A DNA stretch of 64,000 nt from Saururus chinensis (taxonomy: Eukaryota > Streptophyta > Magnoliopsida > Piperales > Saururaceae), in contig CP141145.1 in NCBI GenBank assembly GCA_035235625.1, positions 9,114,001 to 9,178,000 of the forward strand, read 5' to 3'. Every line of letters starts with the position of its first letter. The first letter of the stretch is position 1. Position numbers and translations under genes: made by a program. This document shows, in pieces, positions 23,641-35,712 of this stretch. Below the pieces are notes generated by a model. That model had not been told where the DNA came from, did no database searches, and saw only the letters and a list, made by a program, of their open reading frames with translations.

Positions 23641-24861
23641 CAAGTCTCTGAATTTCAGCCTATGTTGTCTTTGAATTTCAGCTTCAGATGCCTCTGGAAT
23701 TCAACTTATGTTGTCCCTGAATTTCAGCCTTGATTGTGATATACCTTAGGTTGAATGTTGATGGTTGTATAAGCCTGATTTTGACATGTTAGGTCGCTGA
23801 CTTGAGTTGTTCATCTCAGCCCCAATCCGTTTCATTATAATTTGAATTGGTCAGTTCATATCAGCATATGTCTATGTCATTGTCATGTTGATTAGTTCAC
23901 ATGCTTAAGTCCTAAGTCTGCTTATTATCTTCCCAATGATGAGAGTCAGTACCATGCATGATACGTATTTAGTGTTAAATCTTTGGATGCATTAAGTTAT
24001 ATGTTCATTCAGCATTGTGTTAGTTCATAGCAATAGCCATGGCGGTAATCTTTCAGACCTTTGTGGTCTCCACTCCTTTGGGACGATGGATCCCTGCATA
24101 TGCGCAAACCAGGTTTTTGAACATCATGGAAGGCTCACCTACCTTGGGCAAGTGTGTCCATGAGCACAGCTAGTACCTACGTCTCTAGGCCCATGGCTGA
24201 TCCAAGTGGATCCCTAGGGATAGGATTTCCCTACTAATGTGCAGTATTCCTTGTGAACGGGAGTCCATTTTTCATATAACAACAAATGAGTTGTTTTCTG
24301 AACGGTGTAGATATCAGCTGAGTTGTTTAAGTTTGCATTAGTTACCAGTTTGGTAGTGTGGTTTATCTGATAATCATTACTCTATATATTACCTTTATAT
24401 GGTACTATTTTGTAGGATGTTTTGCAATGTGTTGACAAATGATTTCTACTGTTTTGTACATTATCATAATCTTCTGTTTTAGGGTGGTTTTTCATGCCAC
24501 CTACTAAGTATTTGTAGAAATACTCATGCATCTTTTTATGCTGGATCAACACATGTTTCAGGGTAGTAGTTTTCTTAACAGGAGTTGCCCAGAGTTAGCA
24601 GGGTAGATTCTCCACAGCCAATAGGACTTTAGTTCTATTTTTTATGATAACTTGTAATAAGGCATTGTGTTGCCATTAGATTTCTAATCATATTATTTTC
24701 TTATGTTATAGTACTTGCACTTGGCTGAGCCATGATCCTGGTTAATGAATATTTTGCTTTAGTAGGTAATTTATTTATGTGTTGTGATGTTGTCTTTGTA
24801 AGTTAACACTCTGAGTTAGCATTGCCACATGCTTATGTGAATGAAAACCCAGGGTGTTACA

Positions 24862-27800
24862 GCAATAATGAATTAAATAAATAAATTGATACCACAATTT
24901 CATCGTTCTTCCTTAACTTTTATGATTTCGTACGATTAACTATAATTAGAACAAGGCACCATAGCTCGTCACAAATGTGTATTTAATTATTTTAAATAAA
25001 TACATACACTTTTTCTATGTTTGTAAAAATTAATTAAATTACTAAACAATGAACTAATCGGTATACTTTTGGTGAAGTTATATCCTTTTCATAGATTAAA
25101 ACTGATGTAAAATAAGAACCTGCGTAAATCATTATATTGTTTATAGTTATAAGAGACCTCTTATTAATTTGTTACATTCATTATAATAAATAAAATGGAC
25201 AAAGTGATACCACAATTTGACCATTCTTCCTTAACTAATAAGATTTCATTTGCTTAACTAGAATTAGAACAAATAACCAAAGCTCGTCACGAATGTGGAT
25301 GTAATTATTTTAAATAAATATGTACTCATTTGTTAAGTTCGTAATAATGAATTAAACGAACCAAACAATGAACTAATCGGTCCATTTTTTGTGAAGTTAT
25401 ATCCTTTTAATAGATTAAAACAGAAGTTGTTAAGAATTTACACAAAGTGATACCACAATTTGATCCTTCATCCTTAACTTATTTGATTTGATTTGCTTAA
25501 CTAGAATTTGAACAACATACCAAAGCACGTCATGAATTTCTATTTATTTATTTTAAATAAATACGTACTGATTTGCTAAGTGCGTAAGAATGAATCAAAC
25601 GCAAATTAACAATGAATTGATCGGTCCACTTTTTGTAAAGTTATATCTTTTTAAACAATGAAAACAAAAGTACATTAAGAAAGTGCATAAGTCATTATAT
25701 TGTTTAAAGTTTAAAGAGATCTCTCATTTATTTGTTTCATTTGTAATAATAAATCAAATAGACAAAGTGATACTAGAACTTAACCATTCTTTCTTTACTT
25801 TTATGATTTCATTCCCTTGACTTGAATTAAAAAAAGTACCAAAGCTCGACACAAATGTGTATTTAATTATTAGAACTATAATACATACTCATTTTATAAG
25901 TTTGTAAGAATGAATCAAACACATTAAATGACTTTGAAGAATTTTAAGCAGAAGTTCGTTAAGAATGTGCACAAATCGTAATATTATTTAAAGATTAAAG
26001 AGACCTCCTATTCATTTCTTATGTTTGTAATATCGAATCAAATTGACAAAGTGATACCAAAGCTCATTTGATTTCATTTGCTTAACTTCATTTAGAACAA
26101 AGTACCGAAGCTCATCATGAAGGAATATTTAATTATTTTAAATAAATACGTACTCATTTGTTAAGTTTGTAAGATAAAATCAAATGTTCCAAAGGATGAA
26201 CTAATCGGACCACTTTTGGTCTAATTATATCATTTTTATCGATTAAAACCAAAGTTCATAAAGAATGTGCACAAATCGTTATATCATTTAAAGTTTAAAG
26301 AGACCTTTTATTGATATGTTACGTTCATAATAATTAATTAAATTGACAAATTGATATCGCAACTTAATTGTTCTTCCTTAACTAGATTAAGAAAAAAGTA
26401 CTAAAGCTCACTACGAAGGTGTATTTAATTGTTTCAAATAAATATTTACTCATTTGCTAAGTATGTAAAAATAAATCAAACACATGAAACATGATCCAAT
26501 CGGACCACTTTTGGTATAATTATATCCTTTTCATCGACTAAAACTAAAGTAAGTAAAGAATGTTCATAAATCGTTATATCGTTTATAGTTTAAAGAGACC
26601 TCCTATTAATGTGTTACATTTGCAATAATAAATCCAATGAACAAAGTCATACCGCCATTTGATCATTCTTCCTTAACTTATATGATTTCATTCGCTTAAC
26701 TAGAATCAGAGCAAAGCACTAAAGCCCATCATTAATGCACATTTAATTTTTTTAAATAAATATGTACTAAATGACGAACTAATAGGTCCATTTTTTGTGA
26801 AGTTTTATCCTTTTAATCAATTAAAAACCAAGTTCATTAAGAGTATGTACAAATTGTTATATTGTTTAGAGTATAAAGAGGCCTTTTATTCAGTTGTTAT
26901 GTTCATAATAACAAATTAAATGGACAAAGTGATACCACCATTAGAGCATTTTTCATTAACCGATATAATTTCATTCGCTTAACTAGAGTTATAATAAAGC
27001 ACTGAAGCACGTCACAAATGTGTAATCAATTATTTTAAATAAATAAAAACTCATTTACTATATTTGTAAGAATGAATCAAACACATTAACCGATGAATTA
27101 ATTGGTCCATTTTTGGTGAAGTTATATCCTTTTAATCAATGAAAACCGAATTTCATTTAGAATGTGCACAAATCGTTATATCGTTCAATGTTTAAAGAGA
27201 CTTCCTATTCATTTGTTACGTTTATAATAACGAATAAAATGAACAATGTGATACCACAATTTGACCATTCTTCCTTAACTTTTATTATTTTATTCACTTA
27301 ACTAGATTTAGAACAAAGGACCAAAGCTCATTATGAATGTGTATTTAATTCTTTTAAATAAATACATACTCATTTGCAAAGTTCATAAGAAGGAACCAAA
27401 TACACTAAACGACTAACCAATTGGACCACTTTTGGTTTGGTTATTTCCTTTTAATCAATTTAAACCAATGTAAGTTAAGAGTATGCACAAATTATTATAT
27501 TATTTAAAGTTTAAAGAGTCTTCACATTAATTTATTATATTAGTAACAACAAATCAAATTGACAACGTGATACCACAATTTTAGAACAAAGTACCAAAGC
27601 TCGCCATGAAGGTATATTTAATTGTTTCAAATAAATTAGTACTCATTCGCTAAGTATGTAAAATAAATCAAACTCACTAAACGATGAACCAATTGGACCA
27701 CTTTTAGTCTAATTATATCCTTTTCATCAATTAAAACTGAAGTTCATTAAGAATGTGCACAATTTGACCTTTCTTCCTTAACTTATTGATTTCATTTGAT

Positions 27801-28697
27801 TAACAAGATTTAGATCAAAGCACCATAGTTCATCATGAAAGTGTATTTAATTGTTTGAAAAAAGTACATACTCATTTGTTATGTTCGTAAGAATGAATTA
27901 AACGAATTAAATGATGAACCAATCGGTCCACTTTTGGTGAAATTAACTCTATTTAATCGCTTAAAAAAAGTTTGTTAAGAATGTGCACAAATTGTTATCT
28001 AATTCATAGTTTAGAAAGACGACTCATTCATTTGTTACGTTTGTACTAAGGAATCAAATTGACAAAGTGATAGCACAATTCTAACGTTCTTCCTTAACTA
28101 ATATGATTCAATTCGGTTAATAAGATTTAGAATGTACAGAAATTGTTATATCATTTAAAGTTTAAAGAGACCTCTCATTCATTTGTTACATTTGTAATAA
28201 AAAATCAAATGGATAAAGTGATACCACAATTTGATCATTCTTCCTTAACTTATAAGTTTTCTTTCGCTCTACTAAATTTTGAACGAAATACGAAAGCTTG
28301 TTAAGAATGTGTATTTCTTTGTTTTAAATAAATATGTACTCATTTGCTAAGTTTGTAAGAGTAAATCAAATGCACTAAATGTCGACCTAATCGGTCCATT
28401 TTATGTAAAGTTATATCCTTTTAATCAATTAAAACCCAAGTTCGTTTAGAATTTTCACAAATCGTTATATCATTTAAAGTTTAAAGATACCTCCTATTTA
28501 TTTATTACGTCCATAATATCAACTCAAATTAACAAAGCGATACAAGAATTTTATCATTCTTCCCTATCTTAAATGATTTCATTCACTTAACTAAAATTAG
28601 AACAAAGTACCAAAGTTTTTATCGAAGGTGTATTTAATCGTTTTAAATAAATATGTACTTATTTGCTTTGTTTCTAAGAATAAATCAAATGCACTAA
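24862..28697 (+). repeat. 320-bp satellite array, block 4
   Basis: About twelve monomers. It repeats the landmark order of blocks 1 and 3: the TTAGAACTATAATAC variant (25867, partner of 6343 and 14462), the short CTTAACTAGATTAAG monomer (26375), GGAACCAAATAC (27393), ACCACAATTTTAGAACAAAG (27572) and TGCACAATTTGACCTTTC (27752). No gene is seen. Confidence 0.97.
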
Positions 28698-29144
28698 CAG
28701 GGGGTTAGTCAATCAAAATTTTAAATACTGGATTTAAAATATGAGATTTTAGAATATAATCCAAATTCTAAGATTTGAATTGCCAAATTTTAAAATATTT
28801 GGATACCCAAATCTTGTATTACTAGAATCTCGGGATTTGCATTGTTGATTTCAAAATAATTAACTCCTAAAATTTTTTTATCTATAATTTTAAAATTTGA
28901 CTATTCCATAATTTGAAAAAATGCGAGAGGTGGTCATGAGCGATGTAGGCAATAGGGTATGCGGAGGAGAAAAATCAAAACAGAGAATGGAAGATAGCGG
29001 CAGTTGGAGGGTGAGATGAGACGTTACCTAGCCACGATGGTTTCTCTGGCAAGGATGGTGGCCTCCGCCAAGCTCCAGTTGCCGCATGAAAATGGCAACC
29101 TCCTCCAAGCTATGGAAGGCAGTATTGATCATGGAAGGCTGTAT

Positions 29145-30045
29145 TGATACGGGTGCATATCGGCCGATACGTACCCGTATCGGCCGATATCGGTACAGTA
29201 CGGGGGGCGATACGCCCCCCACTATAGTTATCGATATGTAATGGCCATATCGGCCATACCGTATCGATATGGCTGATACGTATTGATATCGTATTTTAAA
29301 AATATTTTTAATTAAAAAAATTAATTTTTTTATAGTCATCGATACTCTCATCTGTATCGATACAGCCTTCCATGGTATCGATATGAATGATAGTATCGAC
29401 AATTACAAATACAGGTACGCATTGATGATACGCTTAGTACGTGCCAAAATGGTTGTAAACCCTTTGATATACATAAAAAAATATTATAACTAATAATATA
29501 TCATTATAATACTTCATTTTAGAAGGTCGTATAAACTGATACGAGTGCTCTAAAATTATTTCATTTTAGAACCATACACTTTACTCCCTCTGTCCTCTAC
29601 AAACTATTATTCCCTCCGCCCCATATTAAGTGTTCTAAAATTAATTTATTTTAAAATCAAATAAGATATTTAATTAGTCATATGAATATTATTGAGAAAC
29701 TCATACGGTAGATGTTTAAGTAAATGCATAATTGTGGAGCACTATATTTTTAAAAAAATTATGTAAACTATATAGACCCACTTATATTGATATCATATAT
29801 TTTTTTAAAAATATTTTTAATATAATAAAAACATAGTCATTAGGAGAGGTTGGATTGGAATTATATTTTTGTTTTTAAGAAAAAAAAATTTAAATTTTTT
29901 TCTAAAATAAAAAATATATTAAAATATTAGAGTATCGATACGTATCGGCCGTATCGATATCGTATGCCCGATATGGATGGTACGTATCGATGATACGTGT
30001 GGGGGGTGTATCGCCCCATGTACCGTATTGGTATCTACCTCTAGT
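29145..30045. mobile_element. GATAC-rich foldback element nested in the PIF-like element
   Basis: About 900 bp whose two ends are inverted copies over roughly 190 bp. The left end has GGTACAGTACGGGGGGCGAT followed by ACGCCCCCCAC, and the right end in reverse has GGTACATGGGGCGATACACC followed by CCCCAC. Both then run through ATCGGCCGATACG-type motifs into a T-rich centre. The interior is very AT-rich (29300-29930) with no open frame of interest. Exact ends and TSD are unclear. It could be a MITE with long inverted repeats. The 124-codon frame on the minus strand here only reads the inverted repeat. Confidence 0.6.
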
Positions 30046-30107
30046 GTGTGCCGGCCTTAATTTTCTAGTGAATTCCGGCCTCCCTTTTCCGGTGCTTCTG
30101 TCATTTT

Positions 30108-30164
30108 ACAATACCACCTCTAGAGGTGGTGTTGTAACAATACCACCTCTAGAGGTGGTGTTGT
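30108..30164. repeat. Tandem pair of 28-bp near-palindromes
   Basis: ACAATACCACCTCTAGAGGT plus GGTGTTGT at 30108-30135, copied exactly at 30137-30164 after one A. Each copy equals its own reverse complement except at one base pair, with CTAG at the centre. It could form a stable hairpin or cruciform. Confidence 0.9.
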
Positions 30165-30415
30165 AAAATCTCACTTTTATGTTATAAGTTTCTAGCAAAA
30201 TCCTCTCAAATCACAATCCTAAGATTTTTAACTAACGTTGTATTTCAAATACAAGAATCAATTGTCTAACCACTAACGCAATATTTAAAATATTGTATTT
30301 TAAATCTTAATGTAATAACGCTGGATTGTAAATATGGCAGACAATTCTAAATGACTAGCCGGAAATTTTAAAATACTAGCATTTTATTTTCAAATCCTAA
30401 TTGACTAAACCCCCG

Positions 30416-31235
30416 TAAATGATCAACCAATCGAACACCTTTTAGTCTAGTTACATCCTTTTTATCGATTGAAACCAAAATTCATTAATTATGTGCACAA
30501 ATTGTTATATCATATAAAGTTTAAAGAGACCTCCAATTTATTTGTCACATTCGTAATAACGAATTAAATGGACAAAGTGATAACACAATTTGACCATTTT
30601 TCCTTAACATATATGATTTTATTTACTTAACTAGATTTAGAATAAAGCACCGATGCTCGTAACAAATGTGTATTTACTTATTTTAAATAAATATATATTC
30701 ATTTACTATGTTCGTAAGAATGAATTAAATGCATTAAATGATGAACCAATTGGTCCTCTTTTGGTGAAGTTATATCATTTTAATCCTTTAAAACCGAAGT
30801 TCATTAAGAATGTGCACAAATCTTTATATGGTTTAAAGGTTAAATAGACGCGCACTCTTTTGTTACATTAGTAATAACAAAGCATCAAAGCTCATCATGA
30901 AAGTGTATTTATTTGTTTTAAATAAATACGTACTAATTTTCTATATCTATAAGAATGAATTGAATGCACTAAATGATGAACTAATTGGATCATTTTTTGT
31001 CACATTATATCCTTTTAATCGATTAAAGCCGATGTTCGTTAAGAATATGCACAAATCGTTATATTGTTAAAAGTTTCAAGTAACCTCCCATTCATTTGTT
31101 ATATTCGTAATAATGAATCAAATGAAGAAGGTGATACCGTAATTTGATCGTTTCTCCTTAATTTATATGATTTTATTCGCTTAACTAGATTAATAATAAA
31201 ATACAAAAACTCATTATGAATGTGTATTTAATTAT
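30416..31235 (+). repeat. 320-bp satellite array, block 5
   Basis: About two and a half monomers between the PIF-like element and the MULE. They continue the monomer phase on both sides, so both elements inserted into one array. No gene is seen. Confidence 0.96.
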
Positions 31236-31389
31236 GGGCGTGTGACCCATTAGGACTAAGTTTGATACTTAATTATCGTTAATCTTGACCATTACAAATA
31301 GACTAATAAGTAACTGAGGTATATGTAACTTTTAAAAATCCTAAAATACCCTTCTCTCTTTTCGCATTGAATTCCAAATTTAAGACTCT

Positions 31390-31850
31390 AACCGCACAAA
31401 TTTGGGGGACTACGCGCCATTTGCTCCTAACCAAAACCAAAGCTCTGGCGATTTGAAGCTTTGTTCTGATGATTTCATGCTCATGTGATCCATTGCTTGT
31501 CGTCTTCTTCACTGATTATTGCTGCTCCTAGGACCCCTACTGAGCTTGTCGACGGTGTCCACCTTCTCCGTCCCCTCTGACGGGTACCGACAGTCCCACA
31601 AGGATTCATCCACCTCCTCGCCTTCGGCGTCCTCCCTTGCGGTGCAAGCAATCAGAGCCTCTCCCCCCACTGCAACTCCTCCCTCTCATCGGTTTATGGG
31701 GAGTCTGCCTACCAGGATCTAGAATTTCTATGCCGCGGGAGCTCGTCCTTCCCCATTCCAGTTCGGTCCTGAAATTCCAGTTTTGATTGTGTTTTAGTTG
31801 TGATCCCCCTCCCTTGCTCACTTCTTTCATCTAGTTCCTTTTTTGATGAT
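31390..31850. other. GC-rich stretch in the left arm of the MULE, possible captured sequence
   Basis: This is much richer in GC than anything around it and holds short overlapping open frames on both strands (for example 31519-31722 plus, 31606-31830 minus). I do not recognise a protein. MULEs often carry host gene fragments near their ends, so a captured exon or 5' leader is possible. It could equally be the element's own promoter or leader region. Confidence 0.4.
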
Positions 31851-32269
31851 TTGGATTGCATGTATTTGTGATGTCGATCACGCAATTTGAACATGTTGAT
31901 AATATTCTTCATGGAAGGAATATTAATTTTGATCAATCATTAACAACTCTGCTCGTGTTGATTTTGCAGTTCTGTTTTGGCCCGGATCGGAAGCAATCAA
32001 ACGTTTTTTATAATCTATGTTTTATTTTTTGTGCTTTTTGGTGCTTGTAGGGGAATGTCAGTTTTTGTGGTTTGATATAGTTTTTTTGTGGTTTCATTAT
32101 TAGTGTTTTTTTATAATGAAAGCCAGCTTTCAGTAAAGGCAACTGGGTAATTTATGCATTTGTTTTATGGCTGCTTGATATAGCTTGGTGGAATGTGTGG
32201 TTGCTTTGTTGATTGATTGTTGCTATAGATGGATAGATATGGTTGGATTGTACTTGTTGACTATTCTGT

Positions 32270-33010
32270 GGTGGATGCAAAAAACATAGAGTATATATTT
32301 ATTATTTTTTTATGGTGGATGTAAAAAGCACAGAGTATATATTTACTATTTTTTTTTGTGGATGTAAAAAACACAAAGTATATATTTACTGTTCTGTTTT
32401 GTGGTGTATATAAACAACACAAAGTATATATTTACTATTCTATTATGTGTTGGATGCAAACAACAGTGAATATATTTACTATTCTGATGATATATTTTTT
32501 ATATATCATGAGAGTATAAATTTAATATTTTATATATATGATCAAAGTATCAATTTAATATTCTATGTATGAAATCATAGTATAAATTTACCATTTTATG
32601 TTTATATACAGAGTATAAATTTATTGTTCCATATATAAGGTCAGAGTATAACTTTATTATTCCATATATGTGAACATAGTATAAATTTATTTTTCTATAT
32701 ATGAAATTAAATTATAATTTTTCTGTTCCATATATATGGTCAAGAGTATAAATTTACTGTTCCATATATGTGAATAGAATATAAATTTATTATTCCATAT
32801 ATGTGTACAGAGTATAAATTTATTGTTCCATATATAATAAGGTCAGAGTATAAATTTATTATTCCATATATGTGAACAGAGTATAAATTTATTTTTCTAT
32901 ATACGAAATTAAAGTATAATTTTGTTGTTCCATATATGTGAACATAGTATATATTTACTATTTTGTTTTGTGGTGGATGTGAACAACAGAGTATATAGTT
33001 ACTATTCTGT
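32270..33010 (+). repeat. AT-rich minisatellite in the MULE left arm
   Basis: Two related tandem patterns: first GAGTATATATTTACTATT with a GTGGTGGATGTAAAAAACAC spacer, then about 35-bp units of TTCCATATATGTGAACAGAG and TATAAATTTATT. Both share the core GAGTATAAATTTA with the array at 34480-35000. Confidence 0.8.
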
Positions 33011-34479
33011 GAATGTAATTATAGTATAAATTGATTGTGATTTCTGCCTTAAATAGAGTATGAATTGATTGTTCTAATGATATATTTACTTTTTCTTTTG
33101 ACTGAGCTTAATATAAACTACACATGTAAAGCTCTTGATAATTAAAATTTATGATACACACATTAACACATGCGCCATCATCAATCTAATACATAAACAA
33201 GACTCTAATGCACAACTTATACTGAGCATATTATTATAAATAGTTAGCTGAAAAAACTCTTCCATGAATTAGAATTAGAATGTTGAGAGAAAATAAATAG
33301 AGGTCCCTGTGGGCACTTGCTCTAAATTCTACACTGATGAATTTTGTGATTGTTTGGTATACAAAATGTTTTTATACAACACTTGTATAGCTTAGAAAAG
33401 AATAAATTGTGGGTAAGAATGCATTGAAGATTGGTCAACTGGTAATATATTCATTATATTACTACATTACATTGATGATTCATGTTTATATGTTGGTGTA
33501 GATTATAGAATTGAAGCATTTTTCTTCCTTGAGGTGACTGTCATGTCTTGTGCCTAAGTGTGACATTTGTATATGCAAGAGCCACTTAGATGACCGTCCA
33601 AAAACCTCTTGTGGTGAATCACATAGGGGAACGATTCAAGTGCAGAAGCCAACTTGGTGTGAAAACTGATTTTGTGTTGTAATATGTATTTTGTAACACA
33701 TGACTTCATGATGAAATTATTATAGCAACCATTTGCTAACACATATGGGGGCTATCAGCCCATTAGGCCCCATTTTATTGGAAAGACTATTCAAAGCATC
33801 ATCCTTTCTTTAAGTTACATTTTTTTTCACCAGAAATCACCATCAATCAATATTACATAGTCATATATCTAAATAATTATTTTTGGTATATTATCTGAAG
33901 ATTGGTTGATGCAACATTGATACAAGTGAATGAGTCATATTAAAAAAACAAAGAAAGGTAAAGTGAAAAAGCATTTCCTTCCAAAAAAATGTGAATGAAA
34001 TATTTGCCACAAAAATGTGACTGAAGTACATGGGGTTGGGTGGCATTTCTTTTTCTTGAGAGTTCCAAATAATCCAAGGAATAGCAGGTTTGGACAGCCT
34101 AAAATATGTGGTGAGTTTCAAATAAGGTTGGGTCTCTTATGCTGGTAATTTGGTTAAATGATTGACAAACTTTTAGTATTATGATATGTTAAGGCATGGA
34201 GGCAATCTGAATGGTGTGTCACGACCAAAAGGATCATAACCCAACCTGCCTTAGTAGGTTGTGTCTCCATATCAGCCAAAAAAACCATATGCTATATATG
34301 TTAGGTTGCCAACACCATATCATTTGTCAAAATAATCCTGGCCACTAATTTTAGGGGATACCTATAAAAATAAAAATTGGCGAAGGGATTACCATAAACT
34401 TGGCCTTTACATGATTTATTGTAACACCTAACTTTATGATCAAATTATAATTATGTAAATTAGAGTACATTTATACTAT
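33011..34479. other. Unique-looking AT-rich interior of the MULE
   Basis: No domain, RNA gene or clear repeat is recognised in this 1.5 kb. Short frames at 33554-33742 and 33891-34121 (minus) have no recognisable motifs. It may be filler DNA or decayed captured sequence. Confidence 0.5.
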
Positions 34480-35000
34480 GATTCTAATAGAGTATAAATT
34501 TACTATGGTACATGACTGTAAGGCATGACCTTTCAATATGAAATCAGAACAGAGTATAAATTTACTGTGGTACATGACTTTTCAATATGAAATCAGAATA
34601 GAGTATAAATTTACTGTCATACATGACTTTTCAATATCAAAAGGATTACAACAGTATAAATTTATGGTAAGGCATGACCTTTCAATATGAAATCAGAACA
34701 TAGTATAAATGTACTGTGGTACATGACTTTTTAGTATGAAAAGGATTACAATAGTATAAATTTACTGCAAGGCATGACCTTTTAATATGAAATCAGAACA
34801 GAGTATAAATTTACTGTGGTACATGACTTTTCAATATGAAAAGGATTACAATAGTATAAATTTACTCTAAGGCGTTACCTTTCAATATGAAATCAAAATA
34901 GAGTATAAATTTACTGTGGTACATGACTTTTCAATATAAAATCATAAAGTGAATTACAATTGATTTATACTGTGATCCTGATAGAGTATAAATTTACTGT
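34480..35000 (+). repeat. Second minisatellite in the MULE (GAGTATAAATTTACTG units)
   Basis: Eight or so units contain AGAGTATAAATTTACTGTGG, TACATGACTTTTCAATATGA and AATCAGAA. Two alternating unit types (TACATGACTT and GGCATGACCT) give a longer period of about 120-130 bp. Confidence 0.8.
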
Positions 35001-35150
35001 AACACTAAATTAATGATTTAGTACATGAAGGGAAATTAAAATGTCAACTAAGCAATGCCTTTTGAATATGAAATTATAATTTGCATATAAAAATTGAAAA
35101 TTTTGTATTCCTAAAACAAAAATAAGAAAAAAATATTTATATGTGAGGGA

Positions 35151-35649
35151 CTACAAAGCCTCTTTATATGATTTTTTGTTGTGGTGACCAAGTTTACCAC
35201 ATCGACTACATTTTTTTTTTCTCACCAAGAGAAGGAATCCTCTTCTTCTTGGGCCTCCAAGGTTGCCTTCTTGTTAATGGAGGCAATACTAAAGTTTCTT
35301 CATCTGGCTTTTCAAAGGTAGGAATAGGATTGATCGGCTAAGAGTAAGAGTTTTCCAAAAACTCTTTTGTAAAGTACTCATCACAATAAGAATGAGGATC
35401 TTTTCCACTCTTCATAAGCGCAGCAATTGCATGTGAGCATGGAAAACTATCTATCTGCCAATGGAAATAGGAGCACTGATGAGTTTCAGTTATCACATAT
35501 GCAGATGGGGTTGACATAACTTCATACGCATTTGGAGTAGAACCAACCACCATCCAAGTGATGCAAGTATTGATATTATAAGACATTTTTTTCTCCATTA
35601 TTGGACAAAGAACACTTGTCCAGTTGCTTGCCTGATTACTAACTAATTT
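35151..35649 (-). pseudogene. MURA-type MULE transposase, C-terminal fragment (SWIM zinc finger and zinc knuckle)
   Basis: On the minus strand, after a likely splice acceptor (TTCTTGCAG, exon from 35649), the frame reads the end of a MuDR/MURA transposase. It has the SWIM region ending FPCSHAIAALMKSGKD and PHSYCDEYF, then a basic RRQPWRPKKKR tract, then a knuckle CSRCGKLGHHNKKS. Decay is visible at several places. A TAG stop at 35338-35340 lies just after ENSYS. A run of ten A's (35211-35220) shifts the frame before the knuckle. The SWIM motif starts CSY, so the second Cys of CxC is Tyr, and the last knuckle Cys is Ser. The frame closes at TAG 35151-35153. The DDE catalytic part upstream was not found between 35700 and 36950, so the gene is both truncated and mutated. 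The protein would have cut and joined the MULE ends in the nucleus. Confidence 0.88.
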
Positions 35650-35712
35650 CTGCAAGAATAATTTTTGAAAAATACATAAGCATACAAGCATATATAAAAG
35701 GCATTCCAACAA

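Larger units (their letters stand above)
22042..24861 (+). mobile_element. Family A solo LTR, 2820 bp, plus orientation
   Basis: Starts TGTAACACCCCAAATTCTAG and ends CCCAGGGTGTTACA, the reverse complement of the ends of 11351-14188. The flanks are GTAAT (22037-22041) and GCAAT (24862-24866), a 5-bp TSD with one transition; the satellite resumes correctly. Order: U3 with AGGAGTTGGAAGTCCTA repeats (22222-22355), a GC-rich GGGGGC / GCCCCTA stretch (22420-22495), TATA box (22618-22628), leader with a GTAAGT donor (22818), 46-bp repeats (22960-23640), the GGAAGGCTCACCTACCTTGG block (24130-24150), and the terminus. It is a solo LTR without coding sequence. Confidence 0.93.
28698..30415. mobile_element. 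PIF/Harbinger-like non-autonomous DNA transposon
   Basis: A 1718-bp insertion in the satellite. The satellite text GCAC-TAA-ATGATCAACC is split so that TAA occurs on both sides (28695-28697 and 30416-30418). Ends are CAGGGGGTTAGTCAATCAAA on the left and, reading inward from the right, CGGGGGTTTAGTCAATTAGG. A TAA target duplication with G-rich short TIRs fits the PIF/Harbinger superfamily. No transposase is seen. The interior is an AT-rich subterminal part, a GC-richer stretch of about 200 bp (28920-29140) that may be captured sequence, a foldback element (about 29145-30045), and a palindrome pair (30108-30164). Superfamily assignment rests on TSD and TIR only. Confidence 0.8.

Noticed and set aside
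29028..29402. 124-codon open frame on the minus strand
   Set aside because: It reads through the foldback inverted repeat (repetitive Ile, Arg, Tyr, Ser from GATAC words) and has no domain.
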